A DNA stretch of 64,000 nucleotides from Trichopria drosophilae (taxonomy: Eukaryota > Arthropoda > Insecta > Hymenoptera > Diapriidae), in the NCBI GenBank assembly GCA_030407085.1, contig CM059582.1, forward strand, positions 155,272,501-155,336,500, given 5' to 3'. The translations under genes were made by a program, and so were the position numbers. Below, piece after piece: positions 24,000 to 34,905 of the stretch; the stretch's first letter is position 1; the number at the start of each line of letters is the position of its first letter. The notes below the pieces were generated by a model that was not told where the DNA came from, did not search any database, and saw only the letters and a program-made list of their open reading frames with translations.

Positions 24000-24559
24000 A
24001 AAAGTATGTTTTTGATTATTTTTGTACAGCGTATAGAAAATTAGTATCAAATATGCGATATTTTGTAAATAGAAATGAAGGGATTACACAGGCACACAAC
24101 AACAAAAATAGTATTTTGGATGACACAAGAACTGTATTCTCTTCGTTTTTTTTGCCTTTTGTGAGAAAAAAAAATGCTTAAAATCACTACCAATTAAAGG
24201 TAACAAAGAAATAGTTTTTTTTGCTAAGAGACTAAGTCAATATATTTCCATATATTTGTACACGTTGAATCCGAATCCCAAGTATCAAAATGTCTCCAGT
24301 TTTCTCCAGTCCTTGAGTGAGAAAACTCAAGAAATTTCCTCTAAAAAAGCGGATTATGAACAAAAAGGAAAATAATAATGAAAATATGTAACGTGGGCGG
24401 TTTCTAATAAATTAAATTAAACAATTCGGCTGAATTATGCCCCGCCAATGAAAAATCTATAGTTTCCAATCACTATGAAATTTGACCTTTTTTTAATTTT
24501 AATTGAAAACGGTAATTTTTTTATCATGAGACGAACGATGTAGAATTCACTCATTAAAA
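24000..24559. other. Intergenic stretch, nothing recognised
   Basis: AT-rich; an open frame over 23954-24181 on the plus strand only reads the antisense of the copy D exon 3 relic and its flank. Confidence 0.4.
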
Positions 24560-24753
24560 GGCCGGGGAACAAAGTTCCGAAAATCAACATGCCGAAAGGC
24601 CAAAATTTCAATATAGCATGGCTCCAGCGTGATTTCTTCACTTTGTCTTTGAAAATTTGGCAAAAAGAAAGCAAATTAAAATACCTTGTACTCACGCAAT
24701 ATCGAAATTTTAGCCTTTCGGGGTTTTGATTTTCGGGACTTTGTTCCCCGGCC
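24560..24753. mobile_element. 194-bp MITE with 57-bp inverted repeats and near-perfect 8-bp target duplication
   Basis: 24560-24616 and 24697-24753 are inverted copies (ends GGCCGGGGAACAAAGT and its complement) with few mismatches. The flanks read CATTAAAA (24552-24559) and CATTGAAA (24754-24761), an 8-bp duplication with one mismatch. This size suggests a hAT- or P-like transposase acted in trans. The minus-strand open frame across it is a by-product. Confidence 0.7.
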
Positions 24754-25219
24754 CATTGAAAAAATGAGAAAATAGACATTTTTGTGTTTAATTGCACTTT
24801 TCTGCATTTTATATTTGCTATTATAAGTCAAGTATTTAAAAATTTGAAATTACTGAATCGTAGCCGCATACATTTAAATGCGATTTTACTCCCGAAAATG
24901 GGGTTGTGAAATCGGATTTTGCAACTCTGTATAATGAAAAATATAGTTTCATTAGACTCGTTAATAGTACAATTGAAAATAGAATGCCTGAAATACGTAT
25001 TTAACAACCATAGTATAATATATCGCAAGAATATTGGCATTGTATGTAATTTCTTATATATTTAGGTACTTTGCAGATCGTTACATCAAAGCAATGCAAG
25101 GGTTTTACTACAATTTGGTCTATTTAATATTTTAAAGGGTATTTTATTAAGCTGAAAAAATAGTAATTGGTTACAATTTTAGATGTGTAAATAGTTCTGT
25201 TTGAATAATTTTCCTATTA

Positions 25220-25452
25220 CAGTAGAATCTTGATATAAAAACCCTTTTTCTATCGTTATAGTGACTATGAACGTTCGAGATGTACCTCCTCCACGCACCT
25301 ATCGCCGCGCATGAAACAAACGAAATGGAACGGTCCAACCAAAGCGTTCAGGCAAGGGAAGAGGAAGCTACACTTCCCCTCCTAAGGTTCTTATATCGAT
25401 GGTCGGCGAGGAAGCTCGGAACGGTAATAGTTCTTATATCGAGATTCAACTG
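25220..25452. mobile_element. Tigger/pogo-like MITE
   Basis: The left end CAGTAGAATCTTGATATAA (from 25220, after TA) and the right end, which reads CAGTTGAATCTCGATATAA on the minus strand (to 25452), form inverted termini of the kind found in Tigger/pogo elements. The left flank is TA; the right flank is CA, explained by one substitution. About 233 bases, no transposase. Confidence 0.6.
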
Positions 25453-27021
25453 CATAGTGCGCAAAGTTCGATTTTGCGCACGTATTTGCGTGTGCAAAGT
25501 GCCACTTTCTCGCACTTTAGTGATTTTATAGTTGAGCGTGCGGTAAAGTACAAATGAAGAGTAGACCTATCAAAACTTGTATTTGTTTTAATTTTCTTCT
25601 TCAGTACAGAAAACGATATTGTAGGTTAATTCTATCTTAAGTTAAATTCATTAAAAAATATTCAATTTATTAATTGCACTGTGGCAATTAATATTAATAC
25701 CAGTAATAATGATAATAAATAATGTGTTACATATATTTCTAAATTTAGTCTATTTATTACAAAAGAATTTACAAATACTGATTTGGGTCGCGGGGGTTTC
25801 ACCCCCCCCCCCTCCCAACCCCTAAGCGCCCTTGCACCACTGCTTCGAATGCTGTATATATAGGTGTCGAACTTTGCGCACTTAATAGGAAAAATAGTAT
25901 ACGATACTCGTGTGCTGCGTAGGTGTAGGTGACAACTTCGCTCGTGTGGGAAATACCTACTTTGCGCACTCCTATTGTAAGGTACTATCACGTGTTTTAT
26001 TTCTTAATGAATAGAGACGTAAAAATGCATTGGGGTACTGCGAGAAAGATTTATCTGGGTCATCATCCTTTACCAGTAGGTTAATACCATATTCTTATGC
26101 TACGATATTCGTTACTATTTAACATCACCAATACCATCCGACATTACCGTCATCAGACATTATCACCACGTTGCACGTCACTGCCACCATTATCGTAATA
26201 TTTCCTCATTCGATGCGTTCATCTTCAGCTGCTATTATTATCATTATTATCTGCCATACTGATTCAACGCTCTTAATTCTGATATTAATCAATTATTCAA
26301 TCCTCTCATAATATCAGAAGTAATTACGAAAACTTCTATCCAGCGAAGAACCGAATTCAAAAAAATATACATAACAGATCATACAATATTAAACACTTTG
26401 TATAAGTCGATAATGGCGATAACACCTTAATTATGATAATTATGATAAATATGATTAAATAATGACAGGGTCACGCAAACCCTTGCAAAGAGCGGAGATG
26501 TTGCATTTTATTTGACGTGAGACAATATCAGTGACTATAATAAAGAAAAGAGTGATACTTTTCTATTCCGGCTTGTGATCTTAGAATATATGCGATCAAA
26601 AGATAAGTGGATAATATTAGCCTCAAATTATATTATTGTAAGAACGCGATTTTATCACACCTGCTCAAAATTGCCACCTATCCGTATCGATTTGTCAATT
26701 TTTACCGCATTACCTTTCGTTTACTGGAATGCTTTACACTCTCGAGCTATGCCATATCGCCCGTGTCGTAATACCCACCTTTCCACCCTATGTACATAAT
26801 AAACTATTTTTCCTGAAATTTTCATTCATACATCTACATTAAAAATAACTTAAAAAATTAGACAAATTGTTAATGTATATTACAATTAATTTATTCATAT
26901 GGATATGTACATGCCTAAATTTAACTATTTTGCAATATTACCATACAGAACGAAATGTACAAAAATTCATGAAGAGACATTTATGTTAAGATTTACAATG
27001 CATATTGTAATATTTGCAATA
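25453..27021. other. Intergenic stretch with homopolymer C tract
   Basis: A run of 11 C lies at 25802-25812, followed by further C clusters. The sequence GTGCGCAAAGTTCGA (25458-25472) recurs inverted near 25865-25880, so 25458-25980 may be another degenerate inverted-repeat element. 26120-26260 is rich in degenerate ATC/ACC triplets. No gene seen. Confidence 0.4.
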
Positions 27022-27027
27022 TTTATT
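27022..27027 (-). terminator. Candidate polyadenylation signal of copy C
   Basis: An AATAAA on the minus strand, about 220 bases past the copy C stop codon. Confidence 0.35.
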
Positions 27028-27248
27028 TTAAATGAAATAATGTGTATTTTAAACATATAATACGTATTGTGAATTTTACGAAACATGTTCTAAATCTTAA
27101 CAAAGCATTTTCTCCGTATACAACACATAAAGTATTTACAAAGTACATGACTATTGTATAAAAAATTGTGATAACAATATGATTTTGTACGAAACGTTCC
27201 AGTACACCGATGTCTGGAGCATTTACCATATGGCACCAATCAGAAAAT

Positions 27249-30200
27249 TTACGTGAATTTGAAGTCGAACAAATCGGCCCACCATGGTGCATCTTGGCGG
27301 ACATGAGCATCCGGTCTTCTCCTAGGATTCCAACGGCCCGCACCGTTTGGTCTCCTTGGGGGATAGTTTGGAATTTCATAAATATCAGGACGTTTACTTT
27401 CTTGGAAATTATCTTTGATGTGACTTAGTTCTTTTGGACGTAAAACGCATTTTCCGTTGAGGCAGACCTAAAAAGAAAACAGAAAATAAATAAGCTGCAA
27501 TTAAATATCTTACGGCTTCCCTTCTTCCAACTTGTTAGTTATACTGTAGCTGTCGAATAACTTAGTGAAATATTAGGCTAAATGCAATTAACTCACTTTT
27601 CCGCGTTGACAAGCTGTTCCTTCAGCTGCTGGACTACTGACCGATCTGCATAACAGTGCTTTGCAGCAGACCAAAGTTTGACACGCTTCGTCTCCGGACT
27701 AATAACCATTTGAGTTTATGTTGAATTTACATAATTACGTTAGAGTAAAGACAATGATAATGTCCATAGTTTAATATTTCAATACTTACGTTACTGTGAT
27801 CCCACCCTGGACCATAATCCTTTATACACTGTTCACCTAACGAGAGTTGGGGAAGTACTTTTGGTATCGGCTTACCAACATTTGGCTTGTTGTAAAGGCA
27901 CTTGGCATCTGAAGAACTATAATCATCAAATTTGTGGATTAAATTAATTTAATCTTACCAGCGATTACATAAATTATAGTTTTAAAAGTCGATTTCAGTA
28001 CCTTAAGAATTTGTGCATTGCTGCTAAACTGCATTTTGAAAAGTGCATTCTGACTTTATTGTCCTTATCTTTATCATTAGCATAGCCCATAATAAATACA
28101 AGGTTGTCATCTAAGCACTGTTTTCTGTGCTCGTAACCTTTAATTTCATCATCAGCTCCAAACCTTAACAGATAATTATATATTTTATAATGCAGTAGAG
28201 TACATATTATGAGTTCGGCTAGGTAAATAGCGAATGAATGATTTTCTATATCAACTATGTTTGTACTGTTACACAAAATTTCATTGGAAAATATTGAAGT
28301 ATTAACTTACAAGTGGCCCAATTCGTGAGCAACGTTGCTGATGCCATTGAAGTTACCACCATCAAGAGCGGTTCCCACTCCCGTGATTGTACAGACTCCC
28401 CGATGTGCAGCAGCGCCTGTGTTCGCGTAGTTTCATAATTAATATGATTCATTTAATATCTATACTAATAAGAAAATCTGGAATATTAGCATAAGAATTA
28501 GTAGATTTTAAAAAGAAATTTTCCTTAGCCTTAAAAAGGAGATTTATGTATATCGAACGATTATGGATGCTACCGGAATGCATGGTAGACTAGCATTGGG
28601 TGTTACTCCAGATCTCTTAATTAGGAACAATTATCTGTCAGTATATTAACCCTATGGTTACGTACCTCCTACAAATCCTTGTGATTTTATAGTATGTAGA
28701 GGACGACTGCAACGTTAATAAGAAGTAAATTAAGTATTTTTCAATTATATCTATATATGTATAGTATATGCATTTAAAATTGTTAGTTACTTACTGGACC
28801 AAATGCATGGCAACATCATAGTTTGGTAAATTTTTTGCCACTTGATGCAAGTGTATAGCCATTGGAGTTAACAATTCACTTACATCCGGTTCAACATAAT
28901 GTGAATATGGAGCTGCATTCCTGTCCTAATTTGTTAAAAAGAATATTAGGATTATATTTTAGTCTTTACAGACTACAGTTTCTATATTTTATTGAGTTAG
29001 TGAAACTTTGTTTCCTTAAATTTTCATGATATCATACGAAACTGTAGATTTCATACATATTTTTCAATGTCTATGCCGAATGATTATAAAATAAGTCAGT
29101 TATCCATTTTTTAAATGTTATTTACTACACTTTGGTATAACAAATGGTTTATATTTACCGTAGCAATTACGACGCCGGCAATGTTCAAACGGATTTTGGG
29201 ATGTACCAGTGACCTAAATCTCAAATCAATAGCTGACCAAAGTGCTAACTGGTATTTTGCAATTTCGACCAGATTTTTATCGTAGGCGCTGTAAAGTTGA
29301 ACACAAAATTTAAACCATTAGATTGATTAATGATAGTATAAAAATAGTAAACCAATTGATATTAAAATATTATATTGTTACGCACTTGTACGCATCGTAG
29401 TCCACCAAAACCAGTACTTCCGGGTATACCGTTTCTGGTACGTTCGGAATCGGCCTTCTGGTGGATAAATCTGGAGTCGGTTTTGGTTCTCTTGACCTAT
29501 AAATTGGTGCCCTTGGATTTACAGCCCATTCTAAGGATTTTTGGTTGCATATAATTTCAGAGGTAATAAGAGCATAAATGTATGAAATAAAAATTATTAT
29601 GAATTACCATCCCGTGAATTTGGAAAGTTGAATATATCCAGAAGTAATTTTGAGACTCTTACAGTGGGTTGAACTTCTCCATTCGAGGGGTATAGACTCC
29701 ATTTTAAACGCATATCCGAGTCGTCGATTAATCCCATCTGAAACATATTAATTACATTATAAACACCTCAAATATTACACAATTATTTATATCTAATTAT
29801 ACTTATATGTAAGTATGTCAAAGATTTTAAAAAGTACCTTACACAATATACTATACTTTTTTTAGATTGTATAACAACGCAACTGCTGTCAAAGCAATAA
29901 AATTGTTAAAAATGAAGAACAAGTATTAACACAATTACCAAACGTTGCTCTCCGTCGTTGTCCACATATTCTACAGCAACTGCATTATTTCGAACATCAC
30001 GAAGGGATTTCATTTGTAACTTCGACATCACCTACCACAATTCCATAAAAAATTACTATTAATTAATATAAATAAATTATAGCGAAATACAATTATTCAA
30101 TAACACAGGCCCTCAAAAGAAAAAAGTGTATTGATCTGGTGTTGCGATTACATTATTCCTATCTATTTTGGCCCCCTGAACTCGAATCTATAATAAAAAA

Positions 30201-33197
30201 TAGTCGTTTCCGTGCTCATTTTTGAGACAATCTCAAAAAACCGTAAAAAAGAGTTTTTTTTAGTGATAAAGGCTTAAATACGAGGGAATACGATTTGCCT
30301 CGTGTTAAGACGACGTTATTTTTATGTATTTTGATTCGCTCAACATGAATCTGCGATAAAAACAGGAGTTTTCCTGCTTGTTCTAGAGAAAACCTCAAAA
30401 ACCAAAAAATAAAAACGTTCTTACAGCGAAGAAGGCTCGAATAGAAAAGTATGATTTGACTTACGTTTGAGATCACATTATTACTATATATTTTGACCTA
30501 CTGGTCACGAATCTGAAATAAGAGTGATTTGGGAAATAACAAAGATAAAAAATACAAGAGCATCGTGGAAAAATGGTACAAAACTTCAAAAACTTAGGCT
30601 GCCTAATGACTTTGAAGCTTCACTTTCTTGATTCACATCTTGATGAATTTCCGCAAAGAGCATGGTGAACGATTTCATCAAGATTTGAAGGAATTCGAAC
30701 AAAGGTGGCAAGGAAACTGGGGCGTGAATATGATGGTGGACTAAATTGCTGGATGCTGAAAAGTGAAGCACAACCAAAAAGCAAAAAGAAACGTAGAAAT
30801 CCTTTAGATAGGTCGTTCGATGACAAACGCGTACGCAAGCGAAAACCAATTTAGTTCTTGATGAGTTTACCTTAATTTCGGCCGTAACGTAGATTTTAGT
30901 CACATCATGCCTTCCACATTAAATTTTCTTATGAGAAATATGATCTTCCCCACGATAAGTGTGTTTATATTGTAAAGCTCTCTCTGTTTTGCTACTGTAT
31001 GTATAACCATTTCCAGATACTTCAGCCGGCTGATATGATCTTAACCTGACAGAAGTTATATTCTACTTTTTGAAGCCATTATCGTTATAAAAACGTGTTT
31101 TTTAATGGGTTTTTGAGGTTATCATTAACGTCACTAGGCGACCCCCATTTTTTAATGCAAATTTGTCTCTAGTGGGTCAAAATACATAGGAATAATATGA
31201 TTTCAACGAGAGACAAGTGATACTCTTCTTTTAGAGCCTTTTTCGCTGTGAAAACGCTTTTATTTTTTAGTTTCTTGACGTTTTCTCTAAAACAAGCAAA
31301 AAAAACTCCTGTTTTTTATTGCAGATTCATGTTACGCGAATCAAAATACATAAAAATAGTATCGTCTTAACACGAAGCAAATCGTATTCCCTTGTATTTA
31401 AGCCTTTATCACTAAAAAAAACTCTTTTTTACTGTTTTTTTGAGATTTTCTCAAAATCGGGCGGGGAAACGACTATTTTTTATTGTAGATTCGAGTTCAG
31501 GGAGCCAAAATACATAGGAATAATGTAGTCGCAACCCCAGATCAATACAATTTTTTTTGTGGGCCTGTGTAATTAAATAACATGGTATCTACGTATTAAA
31601 TAATGGTTAAAATACGTACATCGGGAATTCTTTTGTAACCAACGCCACCAGATTGTTTTCTGTCAGTGAATGCTGCAATAATGGGGGTATTAGCGCCCAT
31701 TAAAACATGGTCGTGTTCTTCGAAATATAAAGAAAAATTTTTGCCAAATGCATAAAAAAGCATTTCATGATAGCTTCCTGACTGTAGATCTCTTTTGTGC
31801 CTGTGCTCATAGTATTGTACAGGTACGTCAATAGTTTCTGAAAACATATTTTTAGTCTTTAATGAATAGATATATAATTATACTAAAGTTATAATATTAT
31901 GTATTACTTGTATCGTCTTTAATGTAATAGTGTTAAGTTATTTTTTATACAAATGAAGATACGGTTCGAAAATTATTATAGTAAAGAAAATTAAAATAAT
32001 TTTTACTAACTCTCCATCTCCCTTATATTATTTTCAAATTTACAATAACTTTGATTGCTAATTGTATATATGATATTTTTTTATATTTTATTTACAGACC
32101 GAGAAAGCAGCCAGTTTATACTTTGTTTTAGAGACCCATTGCTTGACGCCAACATTTTTTAACTCGCTTTGTAAGTATCATGGTTGTTAACAATTGAAAA
32201 ATTATCAATTGCTGCTACAAAGTAATCAAAATTCTGAGCATGTATAAAGGCTTTAAATCGACCATTTAGTATTCTCAGATCTAGAGGGAAGATTGATTGG
32301 TGCAAATAAGTAAATAGTTTTACTAAAGAGAGAGTGTACAAAATTACAAAATTCATCAAGTGGTTAGAGTAATTATTTCCTCAGTTGTCCCAACCAATTT
32401 TTTGTGTGGACCTCCGAGCTCTAAGCGGTTGGTTGCCCCAACTAATCTTTCTTACCGTGTGAATTCGACTTGGTTTCGACAAATTAACGCGGCAATTATG
32501 AAAAATTTACTGAAATTCGGTTTATACCAACTATTTGAAGAGATTTGCATGTTAAAAAGACAGTCATATTGTGAAAATATTGTTATTTCCTAAAGTCAAA
32601 TAATTAAGAAGAAATATAATTTTCTCGTTTTTACTTGTATAGATTGTCACACCCGTGTGTGTAATGCAAATTCTATACATTTTCATATTCTTCGGGTTTT
32701 TTTTAATGAACAATGAAAAGAAACGCTGCATTTCGTCACACACGAAACTTATGATAAACAATAATCATTTGTCTTTAAACAACAATGGTATGAAAGCTAT
32801 TAAGTGAGAAGGAGCTTGAAGGGAGGACCACCTGCTTCCCTACAACGGAAATTAGTTTCCGAACTAGAGTGTTTAAATATTAAAAAACAATATGCAGAAT
32901 TTTTATATCTAAGCAGTATTTCCACAAAAATTGGTAAGCGCATAATGTCTTCCCCATATTAAAAATTATAATTGACATAGTAAACAAAATTAATTTTTTT
33001 ATAAATATATAAATACCTAATACTTCACCATCCTGGTACTGGAGTTCCTGAAACAATTCATATATGCATTGTAAATGGCAATAATTAATATTAATATATT
33101 TTGTCAGTTTTGTCTTGCTTACCGGAGTTGAATTTATTAAGGGCAGTAGGCCAATGCAGATACATAGGATGCGAATCATTTTGAAACTGCCGAAATT
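27249..33197 (-). CDS. Reprolysin-like secreted metalloproteinase, copy C (complete, 14 coding exons)
   Basis: Coding exons, 5' to 3': 33123-33179, 33017-33047, 31620-31837, 29939-30031, 29608-29737, 29386-29530, 29159-29288, 28795-28925, 28666-28706, 28311-28416, 28002-28163, 27790-27916, 27597-27698, 27249-27467. The sum is 1692 bases, in frame, 563 residues; all introns are GT-AG with the phases of copy B. Leader MIRILCICIGLLPLINSTP. Zinc motif HELGHLFGADDE with His356, Glu357, His360 and Asp at the third ligand position (366); Met-turn candidate Met386. Cysteine-rich C-terminus (GTACQRGKVCLNGKCV). Compared with B, exon 6 is 12 bases longer (hinge with REPKPTPDLSTRRP) and the last exon 39 bases longer (Arg/Pro-rich tail). 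Intron 3 carries a DNA element. Divergence from B is high in the prodomain and lower around the zinc motif. Probably functional and secreted; substrate unknown. Confidence 0.9.
30104..31569. mobile_element. 1.47 kb TIR DNA element in intron 3 of copy C
   Basis: The ends read CACAGGCCC and GGGCCTGTG, flanked by TAA on both sides (30101-30103 and 31570-31572). The inverted repeats are about 430 bases each (to about 30535 and from about 31140) and are themselves made of about three diverged subterminal units of 165-190 bases, each holding a TATTCCTATNTATTTTG-like core. The centre holds a broken ORF fragment. Termini and target size agree with the element at 3633-8187. It lies wholly within an intron, away from splice sites. 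Confidence 0.8.
30570..30855 (+). pseudogene. Broken ORF fragment of a multicopy arthropod hypothetical protein
   Basis: Three frames give, in order, NFKNLGCLMTLKLHFLDSH (near 30580-30640), then FRKEHGERFHQDLKEFEQRW with NWGVNMMVD, then CWMLKSEAQPKSKKKRRN, ending at a TAG near 30852. The order LGC-x-M-x-x-K-x-HFL-x-SHLD-x-FP, GERFHQD and CW-x-LK is, from memory, the C-terminal hallmark of an uncharacterised protein found in many copies in arthropod and cnidarian genomes. Its place at the centre of a TIR element suggests that this family is encoded by the parent DNA transposon. Two frameshifts make this copy dead. Confidence 0.6.
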
Positions 33198-33324
33198 CTA
33201 AAATTAAAAAGACACGAAGATATTATACTATCATATTATGTTATCATATAATGACAATAATTTAAATTAATAGCTAAAGTCGTGTTCGAAGAGTATTTAT
33301 CAGTTCACCCGACAAAGACAGGAA

Positions 33325-33330
33325 TTTATA
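33325..33330 (-). promoter_or_regulatory. Candidate TATA box of copy C
   Basis: TATAAA on the minus strand sits in a context (TTCATTTATAAATTC) resembling the TATA region of copies A and B and at a similar distance from the start codon. A donor for a non-coding first exon is less clear than in A and B. Confidence 0.45.
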
Positions 33331-33339
33331 AATGAAAAT

Positions 33340-34460
33340 GTGGTATCATTCATCCCAGTTTATATAATTTCATCTGGAAACCCCTTCTCTTGATTTTGCA
33401 ATTCTGCAAATTGTAATAATGATGTTGAAATGAGTTAGAATTTATTCTAATTATTCGCATCGTAGATAACAATTAACGTTAAAATTAGTTTAATTGTTAG
33501 GCCACTGATTAAAAACAATCCATGTTGACATTGACTTTCTTAAGTCGTGATAAATTTATTGAATCATATATGAATCACTGTCCATTGACTACATTCGTCG
33601 GTTCCGATTACTGCTACTACTATCTGGAATAATAATAAATAATTTATCTTTTGGAAAGTATTGTCATGTAACACGCATACTTTCCAAAGATAAGTTACGG
33701 ATTGTACAAGCATTCGTAATGTCAAGGTTACTCTTTTAACGCGGTCAAATACGTTGTATTTTAATTAATACGCGAGAATGCCTTGTACGTTTTAAATTGG
33801 ACTTCCTCATTCATTTCCGACATTGTCATAAAAGAAAGTAAAACGTTTGAATTCATAATGGGTGTAATTACTTATGTCTAGAATAATAATGTAATTTTTA
33901 TTTTTGTTGTATTTAAGTTATATCTTAGGTATGTGGGTATTTTTAAAAATCAAAACCACATCATACGCAAATAAATGGATTATGTATAGGTATAAATGAG
34001 ACAATTAAAATAAAACGTCGCCTTGATGGAAGATAGGAATTTTGCTCAGAAATGCACGGAGTGCTTTTGAATCAAAATTACACAGTATTTTGGAAATCTT
34101 GTTTAGATGGCACCTGGGTAGATGTTAATTTTAGTATTTGTATTTACATAATTTACAAAATTTTATAAGATTCAATAATTAGTTATGAGACGAAGCTTTA
34201 ACCCTTGCTCCTTTGAACCCAGACCCTTTTTGACGTTAAATTATAGATATATATATATATATAAGAAGTCTTGAACTACCTTCAGGCTGTTAAGCATGAC
34301 GCTGGGACCATTAGTTTATTTTTGATGGCGGCTGAAAGGTGAAGCTGGGTCATTCGGACCCGAGTTTGGTAAGTATTTTTTGCAGTCAATATTTTCAGTT
34401 GTGTATACTAACTCCAGGTGAAAGAATAAAGTATATAAAGTGTGTTTAAAAACGTCTTTT
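33340..34460. other. Intergenic stretch with short AT microsatellite
   Basis: A run of alternating AT lies at 34247-34263. Otherwise, apart from the hairpin at 33643, no supported feature. Confidence 0.4.
33643..33695. repeat. Small hairpin upstream of copy C
   Basis: TTATCTTTTGGAAAGTAT and its near-complement ATACTTTCCAAAGATAA are separated by about 17 bases, roughly 310 bases upstream of the copy C TATA box. No function is implied. Confidence 0.5.
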
Positions 34461-34469
34461 TAAAAATGA

Positions 34470-34905
34470 AATTTTTTCGAGTTTTAAACAATTTATATTG
34501 TTGTTAAAAATGACTAAAATCAGAAAATCGTGATATGATGCCTAGTACATAGCAGTTCCACTGCACCCGTGGGTGGTAAAATACAGTTTTATAGTGTAGT
34601 ATATCCTGAACTTAATTCCGAAAAATTCCCGCCATTTTCGATTTTCAAACAATTTTTATTATTATTAACAATGACTACAATCTGGTAATAGTGACATGCT
34701 GACTAGTATGTAAAATTTCTCTTCATCCTATGGTTCTTAAAAAATAGTTTCGTATATCCTGCATTCAATTTGGAAGATTACCCGCCTTTTTCAATTTTTA
34801 AATAATTTGTATTGTTGTTAACAATGAGTAAAATCTGAAAATCCTGGCATGCTGCCTAGTAAATAATAGTTCTACTTCCTGAATAGGTCTTAAAATATAT
34901 TTTCC
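34470..34905. repeat. Diverged tandem repeat, three units of about 150-160 bases
   Basis: The sequence TTTAAACAATTTNTATTGTTGTTAA is found at about 34483, 34643 and 34795, each followed by AATGACTAAAATC-like, ATGCTGCCTAGTA-like and TATATCCTG-like blocks in the same order. Units differ by many substitutions, so this is an old satellite-like array or the core of a decayed element. Confidence 0.65.

Noticed and set aside
24435..24797. 120-codon minus-strand open frame
   Set aside because: It runs through both arms of the MITE at 24560-24753 and reads low-complexity sequence outside it; no domain.
30216..30476. Similar open frames in the two arms of the intron element (30216-30476 minus and 31319-31528 plus)
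   Set aside because: They look alike because the arms are inverted copies; they are subterminal repeat units, not proteins.
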